From NCBI GenBank assembly GCA_021229015.1, contig CM037788.1, positions 56,293,525 to 56,357,524 on the forward strand: DNA of 64,000 nucleotides, in the 5' to 3' direction. Both the position numbers and the translations under genes were made by a program. Every line of letters begins with the position of its first letter. The first letter of the stretch is position 1. This document shows, piece after piece, positions 15,101 to 30,100 of the stretch. This DNA is from Solen grandis (lineage: Eukaryota > Mollusca > Bivalvia > Adapedonta > Solenidae). The notes beneath the pieces are model-generated. The model was not told the origin of the DNA, searched no databases, and saw nothing but the letters and a program-made list of their open reading frames with translations.

Positions 15101-18100
15101 TTTGTAAATGATCAAAAAATAATATTATTTAAACAAAAGTTTATTTATACCTGGTTTCAAAGAAATGGAGGTTATAAATGTATCATGTTGGTCCTGTCAT
15201 ACATTCACATTACATGTACACAATGTGACATGTGGGGGTAATATATAAATCACCTTTTGTGATAGTTTTTTAGCTCACCTGAGCACTTGTGCTCGGGTGA
15301 GCTTTTGTGATCGCCTTTTGTCCGTCGTGCGTCGTGCGTCGTGCGTCGTCCGTCGTCCGTCGTCCGTCGTCAACAATTGCTTGTGAACACTCTAGAGGCC
15401 ACAGTTTTGGCCCAATCTTCATAAAATTTGGTCAGGATATTTGTCTACATGATATCTCGGATGAGTTCGATATTGGGTCATGTGGGGTCAAAAACTAGGT
15501 CACCAGGTCAAATCCTTAGAAAAACCTTGTGAACACTCTAGAGGCCACAGTTTTAGCCCAATCTTCATAAAATTTGGTCAGGATTTTGTCTACATGATAT
15601 CTCGGATGAGTTCGAATTGGGTCATGTGGGGTCAAAAACTAGGTCACCAGGTCAAATCTTAGAAAAACTTGTGAACACTCTAAGGCCACATTTTAGCCCA
15701 ATCTTCATGAAAAATAGTCAGGGTGTTTGTCTACATGATATCTTCGATGAGTTCGAAATTGGGTCATGTGGGATCAAAAACTAGGTCACCAGGTCAAATC
15801 TAAGGAAAACCTTGTGAACACTCTAGAGGCCACAGTTTTAGCCAAATCTTAAATAGATTTAGTCAGGATGTTTGTCTAATTGATATATTGGATGAGTTTG
15901 AAAATGAGTCACATGAGGTCAATATGTAGGTCACTTAGTCAAATGTTAGAAAAACACTTTTAGATGCCAGATTTTTTGTCATTATGCCTAACACTGCCAT
16001 CTTACTCAGGTGAGCGACACAGGGCCATCTTGGCCCTCTTGTTTAGTTTTAAACTATTGGAATGATAAATATCCTAAACACTGCAGATCTATTACTGTGA
16101 GCCACATTATAACATGGACTCCAGTGTAAGGCAGTTTATACCATGGATCCCACCTTAAATATTATTATTTGAAATGTGTCATATGGTCAGAAGAACATCT
16201 GTCCGTTACATTGCACTGCGCTATAATGGATCTTATACACTGTGTATCATAAGTGTCAACATGGTCCATTTTAACCCTTTCCCTCATAGAGGAAACCATG
16301 AAAAGACCTATGCGAACAGCATAAAACCAGATCAGCCTGCGAGTAACTCGCAGGCTGATCAGGTTTTATGCTGTTCGCTGCTCCTCAGTGGTCTGGAAAT
16401 GAGGATTTTGTAATTAAATTTGGTAAGGTTTAACTGTGGTTTTTCTGCAGATCAGGCTTTATGTGATACCTATTGAGGGCGTCAAAATGAGTATCTATGA
16501 GGGAAAGGGATAATGCACAGAGCTAAAATAGATTTACACTCTCTATTTTAATTGTCAGTGTGGTCCATTTTTTATGGATCTATGCCTTATACCATTAGTG
16601 TCAATGAAATTCATAGGAGGCAAAGGAAAAGACTTTGTGTGTTTAGTGTAACACCAAATATAATAAGGCAAAGGTTTCTCCATGTATGTGTGTTTTGGTG
16701 ATTATGATCTTCCTATACAGTGTCACTTTTATTGGTGTTCCTTTCTCTTTTATAATCCTGATTCTTTCTAGATGGGCGTGCAGGGTCTTGGTTTTCATGG
16801 TGTATGAATGTAGATATATTCTTTTTATAGACAAAGGTGTTTCTGTTCCAGTCACTTTATGTACTCAAGATCTCAGGTGTTGTAGTTGACAGGAACATTT
16901 CTTGTTATAACTTCTCTCTCACTGTGTCAAGGGTTAAAATATCTGTTCATTTTAGTTCCAAATGATTTTCATATGCATCTCAAATTTGACTGTACTTCAC
17001 TCTAAAGAATATGAAATAGAAATGAAAGCTCTACATGTGACAGATTACATGTATTATAAACATTGTTTTTCAAGTAGCCAATATGTTGGAATGAACTGCA
17101 TAAATAAGAAAAAAGCACCATTTTTTATCATAAGTGTAGCAACATAAGTAAATATTGTAGACTTTGACAAAATCTAGGAACAATTACAACAAAATTAAAG
17201 TAATTACCTTGACAAAGTTTGGAGACTTATTGTTTTTCATATATGTGTGTTTTTTTTTTTTCATGCATACATGTCATTTGATAGTAACATTATAAAGGGA
17301 AAAAAAAGCTTCATAAACTGCATTAGCTTGTTTGCTGATGTAAAAAAAAATTGTGATTTTTAAAAAAAAATTTTGTGATAAAATTTTTTAAATTTTTTTT
17401 AAATTATTATTTTTTTTTATTGCTTTTATACTTCACACTGTTTTTTTTTTTGGAAAAGGTTTTTTATAAGAAATATCATTAACATTTATTTTCAACTGAG
17501 TTAAAAGACTAGAGATAGCAATTTTCATGAAATTTTAAGACCCATCTCCTTGGCAGATTGGCTTTGAACAATTTATTGCCCTGTAAGTCATGGGTCATGG
17601 TATTGGGTTTAATACCCAAAGTGATTAAAGATACTGGCATATCACCCTTGCTTTGGGCTCAGTATATGAGAGAAGTTCCAGGACTGGTTGGCCCAGTGTC
17701 CTGTGTTAGCATCATGTGAACAGAATCCTCACAGATCTGCAGGCCTTTTTTTCTTCTGATGATGGGAAATGGGCCTTAAAGCCATACTTTGGGGAGTGAA
17801 AGGACCATTTTCTTGAGTTTTGGGAGTGGAAATCCCTGAGATGTATAAAAAGAAATTTTGCAGAAAACTGCATGAATTCATAGAAATTTTCAGAGAGGAT
17901 CGCACCTATAAAGGCCCCAGATAAAGGAGCGAAAAAAAAAGCCCTAGACTGATATACTGTCTGTAGAGCAGTACACTGGAGTAAACAAATGAACATATAT
18001 ATTACTGATTGGCTGGTTTGTTTTTGTCACTCAGAATGGAAGGATAGACGACAGTAAACAATGGCTTGGTGTGGTATCGAGTCACGTTTTATGATGTGGT

Positions 18101-21100
18101 CTCTCATTGCTTTTGTGTTAGATCTGGTCATCAGAATAAAAATAGAATGATATACAAGCCTGATCATGAACCCTTTACATCATGTTCATTTGCATGTACA
18201 TATTTATGGTGTATTGGAATATCAATTTATAGAAATTCAAACAAAAGATTTTTCTTTTCTGTGCTTAATGTGTAGAATCTGAGCTACAATTCTGTATGAG
18301 CAGACTTAGATCTTCTAGGAGCAGTCTGATCAGGGTCTCCTCAGTTTGCTCATATAGGAGCAGTCTGATCAGGGTCTCCTCAGCTTGGTCATATAGGAGC
18401 AGTCTGATCAGGGTCTCCTCAGTTTGGTCATATAGAAGCAGTCTGATCAGGGTCTCCTCAGTTTGCTCATATAGGAGCATCTGATCAGGGTCTCCTCAGT
18501 TTGCTCATATAGGAGCAGTCTGATAGTCTGATCAGGGTCTCCTCAGTTTGCTCATATAGAAGCAGTCTGATCAGGGTCTCCTCAGTTTGCTCATATAGGA
18601 GCATCTGATCAGGGTCTCCTCAGTTTGCTCATATAGGAGCAGTCTGATCAGGGTCTCCTCAGTTTGCTCATATAGGAGCAGTCTGATCAGGGTCTCCTCA
18701 GTTTGCTCATATAGGAGCAGTCTGATCAGGGTCTCCTCAGTTTGCTCATATAGGAGCAGTCTGATCAGGGTCTCCTCAGTTTGCTCATATAGGAGCAGTC
18801 TGATCAGGGTCTCCTCAGTTTGCTCATATAGGAGCAGTCTGATCAGGGTCTCCTCAGTTTGCTCATACAGTTTTGTAGATCAGCTTCTACACAGTCTGCA
18901 AGGCAAAGAAAATTCCATTGTTTTATGTACATGTACCATTTTATGTTCAGTATATTAATATTCATCAAATCATGAACATGTACATGAATATTCATGAGTA
19001 AAGATTTTAACCTGACCTTTGTTTTGATTTTAATGATACACTCTAATGTCAAAATTAATGATATAATGTCAAAATTTGGTTTTAAACCTGACCTTGTTTT
19101 TATTTTAATGATACACTATAAAGTCAAAATTAAGATGATATAATGTCAAAATTTGAATGATATAATGTCAAAGTTTGAATGATATAATGTCAAATTTGAA
19201 TGATATAATGTCAAAGTTTGAATGATATAATGTCAAAGTTTGAATGATATAATGTCAAAGTTTGAATGATATAATGTCAAAGTTTGAATGATATTTTTTC
19301 CTGTAATTGTTTGCAAACAGTATACATTGTATTTAATTATCCTAGATGCATTCTTTTGCAAACAGTTTACATTGCATCAAATTCTCCTAGATGTATAATC
19401 TTTTGCAAACAGTATACATTGTTCTGTGTATACAAATGTGAATTTTGGATCTTTATTGTATGGCCTGGAATACACAGGGGGCCTTTCATTATGGTTAACT
19501 TATCAGTTAAACTTCAAAATTGATTAGTCTCCCTGTTTGTACCTGAAATCCCCTGTAGCCTATGACTATTCTTTTTAGCTTGACTATTCAAAGAATAGTG
19601 AGAGCTATCCTACTCACCCTGGTGTTGGCGTCAGCATTGGCGTCGGTGTAACACTCAAGGTTAAGGTTTTGCGTGCAAGTTTTTCTATCTTCTTGTATCT
19701 GCACAACCACTGAAGGTATTCCCTTGAAACTTTACAAACGTATTTGGGATCATAATTGTAGCTTACTGACAAAGACTCATAACTCAAGCATGGATTTTTA
19801 CTCAATTATTCCCCTAAATTCCTGGTTAAGATTTAATCTCCACAACCACCAAAGGTATTCACTTGAAACTTTACAAATGTATTTAGGGTCACAATTGTAG
19901 CTCACTGACCAAGACTCATAAATCTAGCATGGATTTTAATGGAATTATTCCCCTTTGTGACCATATTAAAATATACTCATAAATATTTCAAAGTCATGTT
20001 ATTGCTTTTATACTTTGTATACTTGTTCAGCAGATAAATGCAATGAGTAGAAAAGAGCAGGCGGCACTATTATGTATTTTGACAGATACATGTATATGGC
20101 CATTAAAAGATTCAGCATGGCTTTTTTATATTGTAAAACATTGAGAATAGTCGAGCATGCTGTCTCCCTGACAGCTCTTGTTATACATGTTTTCATTCTA
20201 TTTACTGTCTGCAGAGGATTTCTTTACCCCTGAAAATGAAAATTTGCTAGCACTTTAAAAAAAAAAAATCAGAATTTATCCCAAAATCAGCAATCTTTAC
20301 CAAAAATTAAAAAAAAATCATTAAAATTTATCCATGAATTAAAAGATCAGCAAAAATTACCCTCAATTTAAAACAACAACAACAAATTTCATTATCAACT
20401 GAATATTGAAACTTGTTACTAGGTCAGGCAATAGAGATCCAAACATGTCTAACTTATTTATTTATCCAGGCAGTGTAATATAACACATTCTGTATCAGTT
20501 TACTGTTTTACAGACATCACTGAATGTTTTTTCTTTCTGATTAGTCACCTCAGGTTGTTTCCAAGGTAACAGGCTAAGTTTGAGAACAATCTGTAGCCGT
20601 AATACTCGGAAAATTCTCGAATCTTTCCTGTCTGCGACCTAATAAGTCTTCAGCTTCCCTTTAAAATAATTTTCTCAATTCTTTCATATCGTAAAAATCA
20701 TCTGGAAATATTTGCGGTGAAGAAGATACTAGAAAATAAAAATAATGCTTAGATATTAATTTTAGCTATCTGTTTTGCATATTAACACATTAATGAATAG
20801 AATAAGGGAATAATAAAATTATTTCTTCTGCAGCTTGTAGATGAGTAGATAGTGACTTAATTCACTTTACAACAATTCTATTGATTTTATCTAGGTTGAG
20901 GTTAAAGGACTAATGCCTTATTTCCCTTTTTTTTATATATATTCCCAGTACTAGATGTAACCTCCCCTGACCACAATGTTGTCCGGAGGAGCTTTGGAGA
21001 TTGGTGATTGTCTGATGTCCATTAATTCATCGGTCCTCTACAGCCACTTCATCCCTTAATCACTCTTATCCAACTTAAATACAACGTTCATGGTCATGAA

Positions 21101-24100
21101 AACTAAACAAAGTTTTATCATTGGACTGATTTGACCAGAATATTCAGAGTTATGACCCTTTATTATTTTTACTTTTTTAAATTGCAATTTTGACATTGTT
21201 TACACTCTAGCATCTTCTTTAATAAACTGTAGTTATACTTTAAGATTGTCTTTAGAGCTATGGTACACAGGTGAGACGGACGTCTTACAATTTTGAAATT
21301 TGGTCGAAGTACATGCTTTTTTCTTGTATGATACAATAATTTTTGAGCTTATTATCATTTCAACAATAAAACAACAACAAGGGAAAAAAAAAATCTGAAA
21401 ATGCTTATTATTTTTTCCAATTTTTTTCCCAAGTTGAAAAACAAGCACCCCTCCAAGCAGGGGTTAGTAGCTTTTAATTTCTTAAGTAAACATCCTATAT
21501 TTGGGCATTTATATTGTAGGATAGAAAATTTTATTTATATTTTCTACATAAGAAATTTTGCATTCCCTGCGTTTGGTCACCTAGTGGTTTTATTGTAATC
21601 ACAGTTTTAGCTCACTCTGTTTTACAATATATAATTGTTTCCATAGCAACCATGGTGAATTTTATGTACGCCATTTAACCCTTTGTTTAAAAGAAATATT
21701 TGAGTATACTACATTATACTAGCAATGAAGTCATGACAAAAATATTCTTTTAACCCTTTCCCTTATAGAGGAAACCATGAAAAGACCTATGCGAACAACA
21801 TAAAACCAGATCAGCCTGCGAGTTACTGATCAGGTTTTATGCTGTTCGCTGCTCCTCAGTGGTCTGGAAATGAGGATTTTGTAATTAAATTTGGTAAGAT
21901 TTAACTGTGGTTTTCTGCAGATCAAGCTTTATGTGGTACCTATTGAGTGCGTCAAAATGAGTCTATATGAGGGAAAGGGTTAATATTATCAGTATGCAAG
22001 AAAACAGGAAGTACAGGAAAATTGCAGTAATCCAAGGACTGTTTGGAAAAATTAAATGCTCTGATATTTGCAAGAATCAGAGAACAGAAAATATTTTCTG
22101 TCTGAAGCTCAATTTACCCCGCTTGAGGCTGGGAATGTATCTCAGTTTTATGTACACAACTCAGATACTGCCTTCTTTGACTATTGTAATTACTGTATTA
22201 AAATTAGTGTATGTGTTTTTCATATTCATTGGTTTATTACATTAATAAACTAAAATCCTTGAAACAATATACATTGTATCATGATAATCATGCAGCTGTT
22301 ATAATGCTGTTGTCAATATAATATGGTTTAGACCAAGGATTTCGAATCTAGTATATTTGTAAGTAGTTGTTATGGTTACAATGGGATCTGATATAATACA
22401 GTATCAAGGGCTTGGCCCCACATTCAGCATTATAATAGATCAGTGTTGTACTTGAAACTACGGTCAACCCTGTAGAAGTGGTCACCTGAATAATAAGAAA
22501 GGCTGGGGACTGGATTTATACAGAATATAATCTCTGAATAACAGTCACCTCCAGATATAGGCCAGTTTTGCTTATCCCCTGAGTAGCCTTTGTTCACAGG
22601 TTTTATGGTTTTAAATGGGGATGAGGAGAGAATTAATGCTAATGCTAAAAGGTTGCAGTAATATATAGAGCCAAAGATGTTTGAATGACTAGGCATTCTT
22701 ATGTTTCCAGTAGCACTTAAGTGTTTATTTTTATTAGTTTTGTCAATTCCAGGTAAAAAGTTAAATATAACACCCTTATGTCTGAAGTGGAAGAATAAGT
22801 TAAATTTATAGTTTTATTTTTTTTTCTTGAAGAAAAAAAAAAGTTAAAATATTTTAGTACTAACCGCACATGTTTTAGAATTATTTCACTAAATTATTTC
22901 ACTATTTCGCTAAAATGGGGAGATGATTTTTTCAGTGTTGCTCTGTTTTGTTTGATATGATAAATTATAATAAAAAAAAAAAATTTACATGTGAGTAATG
23001 TGTAGACTGATCAAAACTTTTTTTTTTCATTTTCTTCATGTAGACATATTTTGACTCCTTTGCAAATAAAGCAGACCAAATTCAGACAAATCTTTCCAGG
23101 AGCTATCTGATCAAGGTCTCCTCTGTTTGCTCATACAATATTGTAGCTATTGCTATATGGAGTCTACACTGTCAACATGACAAAGACAAATCCATTGTTT
23201 TATTTATCAATTTAAAGTTCAGTTAATTAATATTCATGAAGTCATAAATGTGCACATAAATATTCATGAGTTAGAGGGTTAACCCTTTCCCTCATAGAGG
23301 AAACCATGAAAAGACCTATGCGAACAACATAAAACCAGATCAGCCTGCGAGTAACTCGCAGGCTGATCAGGTTTTATGCTGTTTGCTGCATCTCAGTGGT
23401 CTGGAAATGAGGACTTTATAATTAAATTTGGTAAGGTTTAACTGTGGTTTTCTGCAGATCAGGCTTTATGTGGTACCTACTGAGTGCGTCAAAATGAGTC
23501 AATATGAGGGAAAGGGTTAAAGGTCAGAGTGTTTTGTATGATTGGTCCTCTGACTCAACATCACTTTTTTTAGAACATTATCTATTTAACTCTCAGTATT
23601 AAGGTTAAGTCCCTGTAATGGTTCCGCTACATTTCGGACCTTATGGCCTTTCATGGAGATAACCAAGGTTTCCTAATGTTTCATTAGGGTGCCTTGGTTA
23701 TCCTGGTAAAGGTGAAGTGGTCCAAGATATAACGGGACCATTACAGGGGCATTACCGTAACTTGAATTTCTACAAGTACAAGTTAACTTTTGACATTTAA
23801 GGTAAATATCACTTGCCTTAAGGTTCTGTGACAGTTTGTCAGACCAAAACATAACTCTTGTTAATATAGTTAGCAATTTAAATTATCATACTTAACATGA
23901 TTTCCTAGTACAAATGAATTGATGACGTCTAAGGTAATTTTATCTTCCTGTAAAGTACAGTGACTGATTGCAAACCCACGAACAGAGAAATTTTCCTACA
24001 TGTTAATAGGAAGCCTATCTGTTGAACATAATATTTTAGCTTCTCACGGTACCCTGGCTTATTAAAAGACTGTTAGCGCTCTGCAATATAATATTTAGTA

Positions 24101-27100
24101 ACATCGTAGTCACTTTTGGGTGTCCAATGATGGAGAGCCAGTCCTAGGACAAAAATGACTGTTTTGAATTCAGATCGGAGGATTTATGAAAGGAAACAAA
24201 AAGAGCTATTTTTGCAATCAGTCATTGATTCTCACTGGGCATGGACATATCAAAAAAATTATTAAAAATGGTAATGATAGCTGGTGCACTTTAAAGGCGT
24301 TTGAGCAGGTTTTTTCTAATGGACAGATTTTTCTAAAAAATTGCATATAAGTACTTAAGACTTTAACTAAAAGATATATAAATTAAAAATAGGGGTCACC
24401 ATGCTTGTTTTAGAGATTAAGCTTATGGTAATTGAATTTTAAATATTTATAATTTATAACTTATAATGTATTCTATAAGTAACAGATAAAAATAGTGCCA
24501 AATATATGCATCGAAAATACAAAACAGGCATAAAATCTCATTTGTGCCCGGACCAAAATGTATACAAAAACTATCCCAAAACTGTGAATTTTTATATATA
24601 TTCTTCTAAATAAAAAAATTAAGGACAGATTTCTTTATTTTTTTCGAGTCGTCCTCTGTATAAATGCTTTCTGAAAATGTAAAAATACACACCTCACCAG
24701 CTTTGTTTTTTAACTAAAACTGCCTTTTTATTGAAATTTTAGCCAAATTTGCATAAAAACACAAAGGTGACTTTTTGTACCTTCAAATTTTATAAAAATT
24801 TTGGTTTTTTTTAAAATAATTAAAATATTAAAAAAAATTTTTTTTACCAAAATTAAAATCAGCTGTAACCCGCTGAAACGTCCTTAATACAAAATGAAGC
24901 AAAACTGGAGCTGGTACTATCTTAATGGTGGTCTGAAAATTAGGTTTTTAACCCTTTCCCTCATAGAGGAAACCATGAAAAGACCTATGCGAACAACATA
25001 AAACCAAATCAGCCTGTGAGTAACTCGCAGGCTGATCAGGTTTTATGTTGTTTGCTGTTCCTCAGTGGTCTGGAAATGAGGACTTTATAATTAAATTTGG
25101 TAAGGTTTAACTGTGGTTTTCTGCAGATCAGGCTTTATGTGGTACCTACTGAGTGCATCAAAATGAGTCTATATGAGGGAAAGGGTTAAATGTTAACTTC
25201 ATTGTTTGTTCAGCAATAAGTTAGAATGTATCATAGCAGTGAAGGAAACAGTAAATACTAAATAATCTACTAAATAATCCTCAATGTCACCTTGTTTTTG
25301 TTTAATGACGATATTTGATTATTTTCTGGATCTCTGTGTTATGTTGATGTTTATATAAGATTTGGTATTATCCCAATGCTTTTGAATCAGTATTTGAACA
25401 CAGGTCTTGGAAAGAAATTATAATAATTTCAGTAAACATTTTGCCATCTATTAAAGGTTAGTAAGCGGTTGAGTTCAACACGACTTTCCAACCGGTCGCC
25501 CCATGCACGGAGAAACATGCTTCCAGGAACTCGTAACTCCACCCAGTCGTCGGGCACTGGCAGTCACCAGGGTAGCACCACAGGTACTGTCCCCACCCCC
25601 AGACCTGGCCATACCCACTGTACATCGGCCTTCTTTCGTGGTGTAAATATACACACTGGCCCAATAGGTATAGAGGTGGCGGGTAGATGTCTCACTTATG
25701 AGTAATTGCCTCTGTCGACTGGTAATAAAATATATCTCCAATCAGTTAGCGCGATGTCAAAACGGGCAGTTTCATGCCCTGAATGTTTGTCAGAATCTGT
25801 TGAGCTTAAATTAGGTAACTGTTGAAAAAAAGGTTCAGGTGCATTTATTGTTAGAGTGTTGTACAGCTTTTCATTGGTTAAAACCATTACACATATTAAT
25901 TTTGAGGTGGTTTGGCATCGTGTTGATTGTTAATGCTTTCTATTTGTATTTTTGAGTCAAAGTGTGTCTGTGTAGCTATTGAAATAAATTAATGGAACAT
26001 TTCATTGGTGACCACTAGAAGCCAGTGGTCGTAGCTTCTTGGTATCTATTTAACTTTCGTAAAACTTAACCAAACATACAGAAAATATGAGAGACCGACC
26101 ATAGATAGGTATATTCTGTGAATTGACCTTTTAGTTTATGTAATAGCTAAAACAAGTAAGAAAAATTAACTGATACAACTATCTTCTGTTACTGAATTTA
26201 TAGTCATTTTGATCTTCATTTTTAATAAAACATTAGTAAATCAGCAGCAATTATTGTGTTGTTTTAAATTTGAATTAAGCTATGAATATGTTTAGGGTTA
26301 TGAATAAATATGTACAGGTTGAAACATATATGTATAAATCTATGTGTATGTAAAAGGCTTTGAATATGCATAGGGCTATGAATATCAATAGGGCTATGTG
26401 GGAATATGTACAGGTAAGATCTTTAAAGGGTTATGAATATGCATACATATATGAATATATGAAGATCTATTAATATGTATAGGGTTATGAATATGTATAC
26501 ATATATGAATATATAAAGATCTATGAATATGTATAGAGTTATGAATATGTATACATATATGAATATATGAAGATCTATGAATATGTATAGGTTATGAATA
26601 TGTTTTGAACTATGAACTTGTATAAGGCTATCAATATTATGCATAAGGCTGTAAATATGCAAAGTAGTTCTGCCTGGGAATAATTGGTGGTAAGTGCTGG
26701 CTGATAATATTCTTTTACTATGGGGAAGCAGGAGGTTACACTGTGCAACCTGTTCAGAATGTCATTGTGATCTGTCATCACAGAAATCCAACATTATGCA
26801 AAGTGTCATATCTGAGAGTTCAAAGGTTAATAGGGTTTTAATGACATTACAAATCATGTTGTTGTTGTTTTTTTGGTTTGGTTTATCATCCCAGCTACAA
26901 TATTTTTAGTCACATTGTCTGACACAGGGCCAACCAGTCCAGGGTGTATCTTTATTAATATAGTATACTAAATGCAATACTAAGAGCAAAGCAAGGGGGA
27001 TATACAAGTAAATTATTTTAAGACTTTGATGTGTCACAGAAAAATATGATTAGATAATATGTATAGATCTTTGTTTCACAGTTGTGAAGCTTTAGAACAT

Positions 27101-30100
27101 TATATTGTTGATAATTGATGGTCATTATTTATGTCATTGTTTCCAGACAACGACCAGGCAATAGGAAGGAGAGCTGCTTCTTTGTTTGGTTCCTTACTTA
27201 AAACCTCCTCCCCAAAACTCAATGTTGCTTCTATTCTCCAACCCAAGAATTCCCTTCCGACACCCTCTGCTATCAACATGCCCAGATCTCAGAGACACTC
27301 TGTTGCTCATCTTTTCTTCATGAAGAAGTCAGACACAGCATCATCTACCTCTGAAGAACAATCCCCTACATCTCCTAGGTCTGCTGTGGCAGCAGTCCAT
27401 GCTGCTAATACTCCTAGTACATCAGGAACATCCACTGATGCAGCAATAAAGTCTCCTCCTTCAGATGCTAAGGCCTCATCACCAACATCAAAATCTATGA
27501 CCTCATTTTTCAAGAAAGTCCAACAAGCCCCTACTGCCCCTGCAATTACTGTAACAGCACCTAATGCTACTTCTGTGTCTGGTGAGCAGTCTGCAAAGCA
27601 ATCAGCTGTTTCACTTATTACACCAAAGAGATCTCAGTCAGCTGTTCCTTCTCCATCAGTATCCTCCACATCATCAGCAAAGCCCTCATTAGCCTTGCTT
27701 TCATCAGCTAAGAAAACTCCTGCTGAAGAATCTCCTTCCTCAGAAAAACCTGCTGTTGCCTCATCATTAGCTGCTAAGAAATCTTCACCAGCAACAGGCC
27801 AGGCCTCATCAGAATATCCTAATTCACATCCCAAATCATCTGTGGCTGCACTTCTAGCTTCAAAGAAATCAGCAGCGTCAAATGTAACTTCAGACACGCC
27901 CACTTCTTCCCCAAAACCGTCAGTGAGTTCGCTGCTCACTGCAGCACAGAAGTCCCAAGTCAACTCCCCAGATAGCCCTTCATCTTCTAAACCTTCTCTT
28001 GCTTCTGCTCTTGCACCCAAGAAATCTGTCACTATGGTAACCCCTCCTGCTCTCAATTCACCCACCTCTCCTTCAAAAAGCCCAAAAGCAGGAGCTTTGG
28101 CAGACATGTTTAGCCGGTTTAGCAAGGATTCAAAGACTTCTAGAGGAGGTATTCATAACCCTTGGTGTCCCCTTTCGCTTGTGAATATAATGCACAGTTC
28201 ATCCCATTTTTTTCAAATGAATAAAACTATTTACACAGGGTGCCCATTGAGTTTTGAAACTGGGGGTAAACATTTGCTGTTTTTCCTGAATTTTGTACCC
28301 ATATAGAGATTCCAACAATTGTTTTGGGGAAAATGGCAAATTTTTAGGGGTAAAAACCCCTCTACAGGAGGTAAATGGGCATGCTGTTTGCAATCTGATA
28401 CCTTCACATGACACAGTATTTTTAACCCTCTTGCCTTCTTTTTTTTGTTGCTGATGAACAATATAATTTGAGGTCCAATACCTTTTACTTTGTCACAGTT
28501 TCATTTTGTTTCTTTCTTGTTCCAACCCCTTTCTATTTCCCTCCTCACATTTCACAGGTTGTTTTGAATGTTGCACTCTCCTAAACTTTATTGGACTGCG
28601 AAGTACAGATCAGTGAGGTTAAATCAATTTTTCTCCACTGTTTTCAGACCACTTCGCAGTCTTCCAGCACTTTCAGCACTTTGATTTTTAATACAGATTG
28701 AAACACACAGTTTATATACCGTCCTAATTAATTGAAAGTAACCATCACAGTCAAATTATTCTGCATACATCTACATTAATTTTTATGTTAAATAATAAAT
28801 ATTTAGGATGACAGATATTTGGATAAAAAGCATGAATTTCATGGCTTTTATGACTTATATTTCCTGGGACATTTTCTTCAAATTATTTTGGGGGGGGGGG
28901 GGATGTTATAAAATTTGAATTATCGTCTGTTATAGATACAGCTTTCATGTTTTGTTTATCATTTATTTTTTAAAAACCATAACGCATTTTGATTGTATTT
29001 GATTTTGTTTAATTTCATAATGCATATTTTAAACATTGAGTCAACAAATAAGTTCTCGTTGTTTTATACATGTATGTTATGTAATTGACAGCTTACATTT
29101 AAGGGCTGACTGCAAAACTAAAGACATAGAAATAAGCAATAATCAAGAATATACATATTCAAAACACATGATTATTTTCTCAAAGGGTTGAATACCTTGA
29201 CGACCCAGATGAACCTGCTGAGTGCTCGTAACCGTGGCGACGAAGATCAGTTGGCCCCGCAGGAAGAAGAAGAGGACCAGGCATACAATAAGAGTAAGTT
29301 GCTTGAGGCTTTCTTTATGTATGGTAAAAATTGTTTCGGCTGTGTTTGATGGGAAATTTTGTGTGGATATATACAAACTCAAATATCAACAATATATTGT
29401 TTGTTTTCTTAAAGCAGGGCACCAGATAGATGATTTTAAGTACCAAGTTTGAGTATCAATACAAAATCAGACAGCAATATCATTGATACATATCAAAGAT
29501 ATCCATAAAGCCTGAAAAATTGTTCATTTGAATACTAAGTATTTTTTCACCAGGTATTTTTAAGTTCCTTGATGAGTACTACGAAAGCCTGAAGAAGGAA
29601 GAAGAGGCCAGCAGGAAGAAGGAAGATGACAACAAGTCTACATCATCCGACCCGTACGAGGTCCCCAGTGTCGAGCAAAAGAAGAGAAAAAGTGAGTTGT
29701 GCCTCAGAACACTCTTCTTACATAATAAACTGTGTAGATTTTCCACTACGCTTTCCAACATACTGTCAATACTAGTACAAAACATAGGTGTTTGGCTCAT
29801 AGAGTTTTGGATAAAAATCTATTTATTTTTGATATGTATTGCTTGTATATAGATTGTCTAGAAAATAATTTTTTTTTTTCTCCAAAATACGATATGCTGT
29901 ACACCTGTAGAACATGAGTATAAGATGGGTTATAACATGCACCTCGATAAATTCCAGTGATAACGTTGTCAGAAAATAAGTCACAAGAAAAAAAGAATCT
30001 CATATGGCCAAAATCAATGAAAACTTGTTTGTGTGCGACAGGTTTGCATTTTTACAAGGGACGTTTCATATATTCAGCAGATTTCAATAAGCAAAAGATA

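Larger units (their letters stand above)
7152..25456 (+). other. CCDC60: 18.3-kb CCDC60 intron, repeat-filled
   Basis: A phase-0 intron between exons 3 and 4. Besides the listed elements it is AT-rich with homopolymer runs (poly-C near 12379-12406, a G-run near 13796-13808). Several short open frames (10128-10496, 13919-14370, 16643-16889) show no domain, conserved motif or codon pattern that I recognise. Confidence 0.7.

Noticed and set aside
18265..18484. Repetitive open frames on both strands (LIRVSSV-type peptide repeats)
   Set aside because: Product of the 39-bp repeat, a multiple of three, so all frames without a stop stay open.
27634..28125. 163-codon open frame on the minus strand
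   Set aside because: It is antisense to the Ser/Ala/Pro-rich CCDC60 exon 5; codon bias keeps that strand open. No splice-consistent neighbours.
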